The notes under the pieces: model-generated
What the model saw: the letters and a program-made list of their open reading frames with translations, nothing else
Database searches by the model: none
Told to the model about the DNA's origin: nothing
Translations under genes and position numbers: made by a program
Shown: positions 46,180 through 56,637 of the stretch, piece by piece
Numbering within the stretch: position 1 is the first letter of the stretch
Layout: each line of letters starts with the position of its first letter
Assembly: GCA_028673005.1 (NCBI GenBank)
Contig: CM054115.1
Span: forward strand, 189,885,548-189,949,547
Direction of reading: 5' to 3'
DNA length: 64,000 bases
From: Tanypteryx hageni
Lineage: Eukaryota; Arthropoda; Insecta; Odonata; Petaluridae

Positions 46180-47703
46180 ATGGCGGAGAACAACCCTCCT
46201 CTCCTAAAAAGAACCCGCCAGGAAACGGACGGGGGAGAACGTGGTTATATTTGTAAAAAATATTTTATCATGTCACGTTTATTAGAAGGCGAGACATTAC
46301 CAAAGTGTCTCCCTTCTTTATTCAGGGGGTGCCGGTGGTGTAGTGGTTCGGACGCTGGCTGCTACTCGCCCGATGCTTGAAAAAGTAATCGGGTACGAAT
46401 CCTGCGCAAGTAGGATTTTTCCAAGGTCGCCCGGTCCCCTGTTTATGTGGTTTGAGGAGACCGCGCAAATTCAGCTGTTCCGTCCTTCGGAAGGGACGTT
46501 AAGCCGTTGGCCTCCCTGGTGTTCTTCGTAAGAGCAGGCAAATGCCGGCACCGGGTTTCCCTTCTCCCTTCCCTGGCTATTCATTGCACTACCTCTGAGA
46601 TACCCACTGTAGGTAGGACAGAGGCGAATCGGCTGGGCATTCAAATTCTTTATTTACGATGCTTTGTCGGCACAGGTACCGGGACCACTACTATCTGTGA
46701 AGAAGTTAAGGGATTGTTCTCTCCTTATACAGACAAGTAATGATGCACAAAGTATTAAGATCTTAAACACCTCAATGCTTAAGGATATGCCGGTGAAAGT
46801 GGAGAGACACCGAACTCTCAACACATGTCAGGGAGTCATAACTAGCTACGCCCTACTCTATGTGGATGTCGAGGAATTGAAGCAGAAAATGGCCTCATAG
46901 TGGGTCATTGACTGCCGAAGACTTACAATCAAGAGAAATAGCGAGGTCACCACCTCAATGATCCTCACATTTTCCCTTGAGAAGCTCCCAGAGAAGGCCA
47001 AGGTTGGTTATGAGGCCTGCCCAGTTCGACCTTACATTCCTAACCCTATGCGCTGCTTCCAGTGCTACAAGTACGGGCACACTGCTCAACGTTGCAAGAG
47101 TAAAGCGATTTGCCCACGATGCAATCGTGAAAAGCACGATTGAGTGGAATGCACTGATGCTGTATTGTGCGCGAACTGTGAAGGCCCACACACGGCATAT
47201 TCCCGTGACTCTCCGAAACTCCAAGAAGAGAAGTAGATTATGGAGATAAAGACAATAGACAAGCTGTCCTATTTTGAGGCAAGGAAAAAGTACAGAACGC
47301 TTGTCGCTCCAGTCTTCTCAAGGTCCTTTGCGTCCTTGGCAGCCACTCCCATTCAGAAGAGTACCATCGTTACCCAGACAGATGAGGTGCCACAGAAAAT
47401 GCCAAATAAACCAGAACAGAAAGAAAACAAAACCAAAGAAAACATAGCCAAAGAAAATACTAAAGTTATTGCAAAAAAAAACAAAAGGACGGAAGTCCTA
47501 TGGAAGTAAATAGAGTACCAGCAGCTTCCAAAGAGGACTTTAAAAAAACTGTGGATACATCCCCAGCCAAACAAAAGGCTAAGTCGATAAGGTCATCCAT
47601 ATCTAAACCGGAAGATATGGATGTGGATTACCTATCGGATAGCGGCATCAACGTGTTCAAGATACAGGGAAGAGGGAAAAGCAGGAAAAAAGGTATCAAA
47701 TAA
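46180..47703 (+). pseudogene. Copy A ORF1 (CCHC nucleic-acid-binding protein), interrupted by a SINE
   Basis: Starts MAENNPPLLKRTRQETDGG, is split by the SINE at 46323-46645, and resumes in copy-B-like sequence (TSMLKDMPVKVERHRTLNTC). The zinc knuckles are CFQCYKYGHTAQRCKSKAIC and CPRCNREKHD, then a stop in place of Gly; the third knuckle is degraded. The C-terminal end is MDVDYLSDSGINVFKIQGRG. ORF1 proteins of this type coat the element RNA. Several stops and shifts make it inactive. Confidence 0.75.
46314..46654 (+). mobile_element. tRNA-derived SINE nested in copy A ORF1
   Basis: The SINE occupies 46323-46645 between 9-bp duplications TTCTTTATT (46314-46322 and 46646-46654). Removing it restores alignment with copy B. 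Near its start it has a pol III box A (TGGTGTAGTGG, about 46336-46346) and box B (GGTACGAATCC, 46392-46402), about 45 bp apart as in a tRNA-derived head. The body includes CCTTCGGAAGGGACGTTAAG, which looks like a conserved SINE core. Confidence 0.85.
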
Positions 47704-47734
47704 GCGGTCATTCACTTATCCCATTAACAGAGAA

Positions 47735-50700
47735 TGGATAAAATAATACAATGGAACTGTAATGGATTTCGATGTCACCTACCCGAACTTCGTATACTTT
47801 TATCGGAGTTATCGCCAGCATGTACTTCTTTTCAGGAAACACGGTTCAGGGAATCATACAGTCACACTCAGAGGGTATTCCTTGTATAGAAAGGACCTTG
47901 TGAGTGACCAGCAAGCTCACGGAGGAGTGGCTGTGTTGGTTCATGACTCGAGGTACTCGGAGTAGATAACTCAACACAGCTGCAAGCTATTGCAATTAGA
48001 GTTGCCCTCCCTCAGCTGGTGATCGTCTGCTCAGTCTATCTGTCCCCTAACGAGAATGTAACGAGGAGGTCGATTCTAGACCTTGTAGATCGGAGAGGAC
48101 TGAACGTAGGGGACGTCGCCTGTCAGAGATATTCTCGAACCTGGATCTGGCAATACTCAACGATGGAAGTGACACACTTTAGTGCTAGCAGTAGGTCATT
48201 TTCTTCAATCGACCTAACCATCTGTTCTAGCACGCTCCATTGTTTGAGTGGGAGGTATACCAAGACCTATGTGGCAGTGGTCATTTCCCGATTATCCTGA
48301 AATGCTTATCTGCCGATGTTACTGAGTTACGTTGCCCTAAGTGGGCTATAAAAAGCAGATTGGGGAAAATTCTCAGATGCCGTTCAATTTACAGAAAAGC
48401 AGTTCCCCTCGGGAGATGAACATGTGAGGCATTTCATTGGTGCACTAATAGAGGCAGCAAGCTCAAGTATTCCAAAGTTCTATTCCCGACCCCGGCGAGT
48501 ACCAGTTCCCTGGTGGAACAAGGAATGCTATGAGGCGATCCGTGATAATCGACGGGCGTTCTCGGTTTTTCGTACTCACCCCACAGAGGGGAATATGTTG
48601 CGGTACCTGAGATTGAAGACATTGACACACAGGATAATCAGGAAATGTAAAAATCAATCTTGAAATAAATATGCATGAGCCATTACAATTTCCACTCCAG
48701 CCTCTGAAGCATGGGAAAAAGTGAGAATGATTTCCGGCCGAACAACCTCATACAATTACTGGACTGATGTTTAATGACTTGGTTATTACATCTAAAAATG
48801 AAATAGCCAATGAGTTAGGATCTCTGTTTACTAAAGCATCCAGTTCAGAACAAATGTCACCGATGTTTCTTGCTCAAAAAGTTGAGCTGAAACGGCAGAC
48901 TCAGATTGGCTTCTCGGATCACTGAGAGCTACGATTTGCCTTACAGTAAGTGGGAACTGGAAGGTGCTTCGGCAGAGACATGTGACAGCGCTCCAGGTTT
49001 GGATACCATTCATAATGAGAAGATACGTCACCTAAATCCTCCTGAGAAAGTATATCTACTACAGATGTACAACCGAATCTGGGTAGAAGGCATCTACCCT
49101 GTGAAATGGAGAGAGGCCATTGTAGTGCCATTACATAAGTCGGGGAAGGATAATAAACTGCCTGAGAGCTACCGACCGGTGTCTCTCACTAGTTCCCTCT
49201 CCAAACTTATGGAACGACTGGCTTGGTTCTTAGAATCAAATAACCTATTGACCAACATTCAATGTGGTTTTCGTCGCCACCGTTCCATCACCGATCGTCT
49301 GGTGAGGACTGTGTGATGCCCTTATCAGGAAGCAGCACCTCATCGCAGTCTTCTTTGACATTGCTCGGGCTTACGACACCACGTGGAGATTCGGAATACT
49401 TCGTACATTGCATTTTTGGGGGCTACGGGGTAACCTGCCTATATTTATCGAAAGCCTTTTACGGGAAAGTTACTTCAAGTTGCGTATCGGGAACGAAATC
49501 TCTTGAACGTTCCTTCAGGAGAATGGTGTTACACAGGGAGCAATGGCCCAATGTATTCGGTCTCCAGTAGAGGGAAGCCTCTATATAGACGACCTTACCG
49601 TGTAGTGCAGTTCGCAAAACATGGCAACGGTTGAACGCCAGCTACAGATCACGTTTTACCACCTGCATGAATAGGCCACAAACAAAGGGTTTACATTCTT
49701 AGCGAACAAGACAGTGTGCGTCCACTTTTGTCGTGTTCGCGGCTTCCACCTGGACCCCAACGCTGTCACTAGCAGGAACCAAGCTGCCATTTGTTGAAAC
49801 AGCATCATTTTTGGGTGTGCTGTTTGACAGGAAATTATCTTGGCGTCCCCATCTGAAGAGGCTGAAGGCAAGATGCCAATCTGCCCTGAACCTCTTGTGT
49901 GTTCTTAGCTATAAATCATGGGGTGCAGATCGTACAGTCTTGCTAAGACTGTACCGATCACTTGTCCTCTCAAGGCTAGACTACCGGAGCATCGTATATG
50001 GATCGGCTAGACCATCGGTAGTCAAAATGATCGATGTCATTCACAGGGATTCGCCTGGCCACCGGTGCATTTCGATTTAGCCCGATACCAATTATTTTCT
50101 GCGAATCTGGCGAACCTTCACTATACATGCGCCGAAAACTGCTGGCTACCCGTTACGTTGCAGCTTTAAGCCCTAAGCCAGACCGTCCGGCTTACAAAGC
50201 AGTTTTTGACCATCGATATGTACAGTTATACGATGCCCGTAGTCTCTCCGTGAAATCCATGGCTTTGAGAACAGTATATTTTCGAGGAGATGTCTTTCGA
50301 GATGCCTCAGACATCGAGGACGGAATGCAGTGTATTTCCACCTTGGATGTTGCCTCTCCCCAACATCCAGTACTCTCTTGCCAAACTAAATAGACTGACC
50401 ACTCTACCTACCGAATACCAATGTGAATTTGAAAGACTCGATGCACGTTTTGAGTCTTTCACTGCTATCTACACAGACATCTCCAAGCAGGGGGAACATG
50501 TGGAGTGTGCGATCACCATCGGCAAACATTCATATAATTTCCGACTGCATCCACTGTGTGGGATATTCACAGCGGAATTATATGCTTTATTGAAGGCACT
50601 GCGGTTTGCATACGCATACCCCAGCAGTGAATATGTAATCTTCACCGACTCACTGTCGGCTTTATATGCAGTAGATTCTTTGTACCAAACTCACCCTCTG

Positions 50701-51260
50701 GTTCAGCAGATCTAATCATCCTTCATGGATTTAGATTCAATAGGGATGGCGGCAGCTTTTATTTGCGTACCACGTTGGTATTCCAGCTAGTGAGAGAGCA
50801 GACAGGGTAGCAAAAATGGCTGCTACTAGTGATTTGATAAACTATTCCAAAGTGCTTGTGGGGGACAAAAATACGTCTGAAACAATTAGTTTATCAACAA
50901 TGGCAAGAAGAATGGAATGGGATTGTCTCAAACAAATTGAGGGCAATAAAAAACTCTGTACGGCCATGGCAATCCTCCTCCTGGTCATCTCGACGGGAAG
51001 AGGTCGCCATTACAAGACTTCGTATAGGTCACTGTTGTTGGATGCACTGTTACCTATTGCGGTCGGAGGAACCTCCGGTTTGCGAGACATGTGATACTGT
51101 ATTGACAGTGTCACATGTTTTACTGGACTGTTGCCAGTTCAGGAATGAGAGAGGGTGCATATGGCTACGAACCTAGCTTTCTCTCTTGGAGATGATCCAT
51201 TATTAGTAAATAGAACTCTCTTATTCTTTAGGGAGTCCAGAATTTTATCTTTTATTTAGT
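47735..51260 (+). pseudogene. Copy A ORF2: endonuclease, RT, RNase H (degenerate)
   Basis: The endonuclease remnant spans 47750-48300 (WNCNGFRCHLPEL-type start, GGVAVLVHDS, LVIVCSVYLSPNE). RT follows with PWWNKECYEAIRDNRRAF, YRPVSLTSSLSKLMERL, FDIARAYDTTWRF and the late block FLGVLFDRKLSWRPHLKRL. The RNase H region runs from about 50450 (AIYTDISKQGEHV, FTAELYALLKALRFAY, FTDSLSALYAVDS). The end carries PPVCETCDTVLTVSHVLLDC. Numerous stops and frameshifts, including loss of the YxDD region frame near 49570. Unlike copy B it still retains endonuclease sequence. Confidence 0.75.
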
Positions 51261-51794
51261 TAGCACATAGTGTTTATAATCATTTTACTATGGGGTAGGA
51301 GGATGTGAATTATTACTCCCCTCTTTTAAAAGGTTTATGATTTTATGGGTGTAATACTTCCTTCTAGAGCTGTACGATTATTTTATACATGCTATAGTCA
51401 GGAGACCCTTATACAGTCTCACTGATATTTTATTTTACAAATAGAGAGAGAGCCACCCCTTTACAGTCTCTCGTAATCTGCTTTTAATTTTATCTATTTA
51501 TTTATTTATTATGTATTTAATAGAGACATGTGATATTGTTATATGATGTCATAAGTTGTGTTGTGTAGTATTTGTATTTGTGCATCGTATATGTAAAGTT
51601 ACGGCGATAAAAGCCCAAGAAGCTGATTCGCGATAATATACACACACCAAGCTAAGTGAGCTTGCTAGACTTAATAAATAGATATCTCTCAAATGGTCAT
51701 CAGTAACTGGGTCTTAGGGAAACTTAGTCCCAGTCGCTTTTGTGTTATTATTATTATTTTATTTTACTTTATTATTTTAACTTTTGTGGTACTT

Positions 51795-52045
51795 TATTAA
51801 TACCTACGACAATTGGTCACAGACATTTGTTCATATGAACAATTGGTACCTGCGAAATTTCGTCACATACGACTTTTGGTACCTACGACATTTCGTCACA
51901 GGTGACATTTAGTACCTAGATATTTCGTCACAAGCGACATTTGGTACCTAGACATTTCGTCACATACGGCTTTTGGTACCTAGACATTTCGTCACAGGAG
52001 ACATTTGGTACCTACGACATATCGTCACCCATGACCTTTTGTACC
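51795..52045. repeat. Tandem array of about 38-bp units (GGTACCTA-GACATTTCGTCACA)
   Basis: About seven units of TTTGGTACCTA.GACATTTCGTCACA plus a variable spacer. The reverse-complement version of the same unit occurs at 62805-63050. No coding. Confidence 0.75.
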
Positions 52046-52321
52046 TACAACATACATTAAACGTCATTGCAACTTATGCAACAATGTTTATGATATAATA
52101 TATGTGATAAATGATAATTCCATAATTCAGAAACACGAAATCCCAATATTTCGAATAGTTTTAGGGCTAAGTAACAATGAAAGTATAATGAGACGTTATT
52201 TCATTGGAAATTGGATTCATCCATTTTTATCGAAATCGTTTTCAATTCCTTTTTCGTCCGTCATTTGCAATATGTTTTGAAAAAAGTGCAGGAATTGTCT
52301 CCAAAAGTAATGAAATAACTT

Positions 52322-52640
52322 CTCTCGGTTCATTGCCCCATCCACCCCTTTTCCCCCGCCGATTCCGATTAAATTCGTTAGATATATATAAATTTCCAAC
52401 ATAAGTATCGTCCCGACTACTTTGATACCCATGAAGCCCATGTTACCGGAAAGTAACTCCACCCCACCCCCCTGCCCGCCCCCCGCTGATTACGATTAAA
52501 CTTGTTAGATATATATAAATTTCCAACACGCGTATAGTCCAGAGTACTTTGATACCCATGAAGCCCATGTTCCTGGAATGAAACCCCTATCCCTCCACCC
52601 CTCACCCCGCCGATTCCAATTAAACTTGTTAGATATTAGT
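52322..52640. repeat. Tandem array of about 120-bp units
   Basis: Three units, each with CCGCCGATT(C/A)C, GATTAAA.TTGTTAGATATAT, ATAAATTTCCAACA and TACTTTGATACCCATGAAGCC. The third is cut short at 52635. Another partial unit, same orientation, lies at 62700-62765. Confidence 0.75.
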
Positions 52641-53659
52641 GCTTGTCATACCTGGATCCCGTGGGTAAAATGGTTTTCCCGTATCCCGGAAAATCCATTG
52701 AATATTCCGGGAAATCCCGGTATATCATAAAGAGAATTTTACTCTCTAGCCTTTATCGTCCGTGCGGTTCATAAAGGGACCACTAATACTCTCTTTGTTT
52801 CCGAGTTGCTTAATTTCACTTCTAAAGCAATAATAAGGAAGAAATTTATATAGAGCACTCACAAATGCTTGTATTCTCGTGGGAATATATACAGTGAAGC
52901 TTTAATTTTACGTCCCCCGATTTTACGTTTTCCTCGAATTTACGCATTTTTCGTTCGGTCCCGATGTTTGGTCCATAAGAACAATGATAAATTTTAACGG
53001 ATTTTACGTTTCCGCGATTTTCCACTTTCCTCCAATTTACGGCAGGAATTTCACGTCCGGATAATATGTAAATGCCCCCGATTTTACGTTTATAGTATTT
53101 CCAATTACAATTCAACTGATTTGTTTTCCATATTCTCTAATTAAAAAACTATATTGGTGTATTCCATATCCAACAATCATTTAGACGTAAACAAAAACGG
53201 CTGAAGACCACTGCGCTGTAGAGTGTGAGTTGACATTGTATACAGATTGTTTCCCAAACTGAGCATATTTTGACAAACTCAGGTGTATCAAAGTTTAGGT
53301 TTTTTTCACAACTGCAACTCTTTTCATAACCAAAATATGCCCATCACTGAGTGATCGTAGTGTGAACACATTATGTTTTCTTAAAAGTTACTATAAATCA
53401 ATTACTAATAGGAAATAAGAATTAGAACACTATTGTCGATATGATTTTGTATCTATGTGAGAAATGTTAGTATGCTAATGGTATAGATGTTTCAATTCAT
53501 ATTTTATTTTACATACCGTGTGTATTGGTAACTAACTATATTCTTACAATCATTATGACAAGCAAATTTCAGGTCAATAAATAAATACTAATTTCAGTCA
53601 TTTTTTATCTTATTCGTGTAACCCATATTTGTAAACGATTTTAACAACTTTCTTCGAAC
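52641..53659. other. Intergenic/intronic sequence with decayed repeats
   Basis: Begins AGTGCTTGTCATACCTGGATCCCG, a GGGAATCCCGG-rich stretch that resembles, in reverse complement, the sequence at 62630-62695, so both may be ends of one element family. The remainder shows no gene. Confidence 0.3.
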
Positions 53660-54383
53660 TTGTCTGGCGAGGAGCAGACCTCTTTAAAAAACCCCAGTTT
53701 CTGCCAAGGGCAGTGTCCAGATAGTATGTGGGTTTACTATCTGTGCATAAAGCCACATCTGGCTAAGAATCCACCCGTGTGTTTCCCCCCTGCGGATAGG
53801 GGGATTGAGAATACTCCCGCAGCCCCTCTGTTGGTCGTAAGAGGCGACCAATGGGCGAGGAGACAACCTCGTTAAAAAACCCATTTTTCGCTTTGGGTAG
53901 CTTCCAGGCAGTATGTGGATCTGCTGTCTGAGTCCAGCCACGTCATCTGGCTATTGATCCACCCGCGTGTTTGCCGTGCGTGGAGACCCGTAAGGGGGAG
54001 AAGAGGTACCTGGTGGTTGAGCTTCCTGTATCCTGTCTGGGTGTCGGATGCCCAAGAGAGGTACAGGGAGCAACACACCACTTTGGCCTCTAATTCACTG
54101 TAAACGGGAGTCGGGTACTAGCCACACCCGATTATCGGCTTGCCGTCACGTTTTGACGTTTCGGTTGGCGAGTGCCAAGGCAGTGGGGGTCTGTGTAGGG
54201 GGTCAAAAGTGTATGGGTTTGGAGACCCCATGCACTGGAGATCTGACCTGAAGCAGACAAACATGTCAGAGGTGCTATATCTCTCTGGTTAGCCCTGGCG
54301 TCCGCATAAGTTTGTGGTGCGGCGTCCCATTTGTGGCTCCGTGGTGGGTGGGGAGACCAGGAGAAGAATACAAATTATCTTGG

Positions 54384-55370
54384 ATGGCAGAAAAACTTTC
54401 TCCACCACCAAAAAGATCCCGTCCGGACTCGGATGGGTGAGATAATGGTAACAAATGTACAAAGTACTTAATTATGAAGCGTTCCATTGAAGGTGAGACC
54501 TTCACAAAAGTGTCTTCCTTCTTTATATACAAGTCTTTGTCGGTACAGGTGCCCGGATCTTTAGAATCCGTAAAAAAACTTAGGGATGGTACTCTTCTTA
54601 TTACCACCATGAATGAGACCCAAAGCAGAAATATTTTAAACATCTCAATGCTTGGAGACATGCCGGTCACTGTTGAGACCCATAAAACCCTCGACACCTG
54701 CCAAGGGGTGATATCAAATTATGACCTTCTCTATGTAGAGATCGAGGAGTGTAAGCGGGAGATGGCCTCTCAGGGGGTCATTGACTGCAGGAGATTGACG
54801 ACAAAGAGAAACGGTGAGGTAGTCAATACTACCTCTATGGTTCTCACGTTTTCCCTTGAGAAGCTACCAGAGAAGGTCATGATTGGTTATGAGGCATGAG
54901 CAGTTCGGCCATATATACCAAACCCTATGCGCTGTTTCCAGTGCCAGAAGTTTGAACACACTGCTCCACGTTGCAAGGGCAAAGCAGTCTGCCCCCGATG
55001 TAATCGGGATAAGCACGATGGAGCAGAATGCGCAGCGACGGTGTCATGTGCGAACTGCGAAGGTCTTCATCTGGCATTCTCTCGGGACTGCCCAAAATTA
55101 ATGGAAGAAAAAAAGGTTATGGAGCTTAAGACACTTGAGAAACTGTCTTACTTTGAGACACGTAAAAAATATAGAACTCTTGTTGCTCCAGTTTTCTCAA
55201 GGTCTTTTGCATCCTTGGCAGCTACCCCTATCAAGAAGAGTACCATCGCTACCCAGACAGATGAGGTAGCACCTATAAAAAAAGTGGGAAGTAAGGAAAA
55301 GGATGAAAAGAAAATAAAAGAAATTATAATAAAAAACAAAAGCATGAGAGTCCTATGGAAGTGGAAGTGA
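54384..55370 (+). pseudogene. Copy B ORF1 (CCHC protein)
   Basis: Starts at 54384 (MAEKLSPPPKRSRPDSDG), then a stop in place of Glu/Gly. It continues MKRSIEGETFTKVSSFFIYK, ESVKKLRDGTLLI, LGDMPVTVETHKTLDTC, VLTFSLEKLPEKV and three zinc knuckles: CFQCQKFEHTAPRCKGKAVC, CPRCNRDKHDGAEC and CANCEGLHLAFSRDC. A stop lies at 54898-54900 just before the knuckles. A Lys-rich end follows. Largely readable with a few stops, so a young but inactive copy. Confidence 0.75.
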
Positions 55371-55508
55371 GCAAGTCCCCATTAGCTCCTAAAAGGGTCT
55401 AAAAAAAAACGGGATAAATCCCGTTATTATCCAGTCAGGAAGATTTGGATATGGACTACTTGTCAGATAGCGGCGTCAAATTCCTCAAGACACCAGGAAG
55501 GGGGAAAG

Positions 55509-56459
55509 GCTTATCTGCCAGCGTTTCGGAGATGCGTTGCCCCAAGTGGGCCATAAAAAAGCAGATTGGTGCAAGTTTTCAGGTGCCGTTCAACTCACGG
55601 AGAAGCGGTTTCCCTTGGTAGACGAGCATGCCAGTCATTTCACGGAAGCCTTAATAGAGGCAGCTAATGTAAGCATTCCGAAATCCCGCTCCCGACTAAA
55701 GTGTGCCCCAGTTCCATGGTGGAGCGAGGAATGCCATGAGGTGATCCGTGACAAGCGACGGGCATTTCGCTGCCTTCGTGCTAATTCCACGGAAGGGAAT
55801 ATGTTGCGGTACCTGAGATTGAAGGCATTGGCACGCAGGATAATCAGGAAATGTAAGAAGGAATCTTGGAGAAAATATGTATCGAGCATTACAAGTTCCA
55901 TCCCAGTCACTGAGGTGTGGGAAAAGGTGAGGAAGATTTCTGGCCGAACTACCTCTTCCACAATTAGTGGGCTTATGACAAATGGCTCGGTCATAATATT
56001 GACAAATGAAATAGCCAATGCGCTAGGGGCCCTGTTTGCTAAAGCATCCAGTTCAGAACATCTATCACCAGTTTTTCTTATTCAGAAAGATGAGCTGGAG
56101 AGGCAGGCTCTCAGATTCTCTTCACGGAACACTGAGAGCTATAATCTGCCATTCAGTGCATGGGAACTGGAAAGTGCTTTGGCAGAGACGCATGACAGTG
56201 CTCCAAGTTTGGACACCATTCACTATGAGATGATACGTCACCTAAATCCCCCTGAGAAAGAATATCTGCGAAAGATGTAAAACCTAATCTGGGTAGAAGG
56301 CATCTATCCCACGCAATGGATCCCACGCAATGGAGAGAGGCCATTGTAGTGCCAGTGCTTAAGCCAGGGAAAGATAAGAAACTGCCTGAGAGCTACCGAC
56401 CGGTATCGCTCACGAGTTGCCTCTCCAAACTCATGGAACGAATGGTCAATAGGCGTCTG
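55509..56459 (+). pseudogene. Copy B ORF2, 5' part: RT N-terminal region, endonuclease missing
   Basis: ORF1-end sequence (DYLSDSGVKFLKTPGRGKG) runs directly into LSASVSEMRCPKWAIKKADW, which in copy A lies downstream of the endonuclease. The whole EN domain is therefore deleted. The frame continues FSGAVQLTEKRF, PVPWWSEECHEVIRDKRRAF, RYLRLKALARRIIRKCKKES, VWEKVRKISGRTTSS and HDSAPSLDTIHYEMIRHLNP. A stop at 56278 and a small duplication near 56310 (CCACGCAATGGA twice) follow, then REAIVVPVLKPGKDKKLPES and YRPVSLTSCLSKLMERM up to the PLE insertion. Confidence 0.75.
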
Positions 56460-56538
56460 TTTGAGTTGAAGGCTTTCGCAACGTTGCTGAATGCTGGTGG
56501 AGGTTTTCGGGTTTCGCTGCGTTGGCGGCATTTCTGGC

Positions 56539-56580
56539 TCTCGACGTTTCGCAGACGTTGCAGTCTGCATCTTCAGGAGA
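56539..56580 (-). ncRNA. Hammerhead ribozyme motif, left terminal repeat of PLE1
   Basis: Minus strand TCTC, CTGAAGA, stem II GCAGAC-TGCAAC-GTCTGC, GAAA, CG, TC, GAGA. Stem I TCTC/GAGA is fully paired, and cleavage is predicted after GUC between 56543 and 56542. Identical to the copies at 59114-59155 and 59457-59498. The stem III position is only ACGU, self-complementary. Confidence 0.75.
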
Positions 56581-56637
56581 TGAAGTGAGATCCGATGGTA
56601 GGGATCTGACTTTTATATTCACTCGTGCCTTCCTAGT

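Larger units (their letters stand above)
45711..51655 (+). mobile_element. RNase-H-bearing non-LTR retrotransposon, copy A (5'-truncated, degenerate)
   Basis: Begins abruptly within a 5'UTR monomer that is complete in copy B, then carries ORF1, ORF2 and a 3'UTR ending in TTACGGCGATAAAAGCCC... and an ACACAC tail at about 51650. Copy B ends the same way near 62010. EN, RT, RNase H and a C-terminal CCHC in ORF2 plus CCHC knuckles in ORF1 place it among I/R1/jockey-group elements; the clade was not resolved. Many stops and frameshifts, one nested SINE. Confidence 0.8.

Noticed and set aside
46336..46402. Possible functional tRNA gene
   Set aside because: Box A and B are present, but the sequence does not fold to a full cloverleaf, continues into a 320-bp body and has target duplications; it is a SINE.
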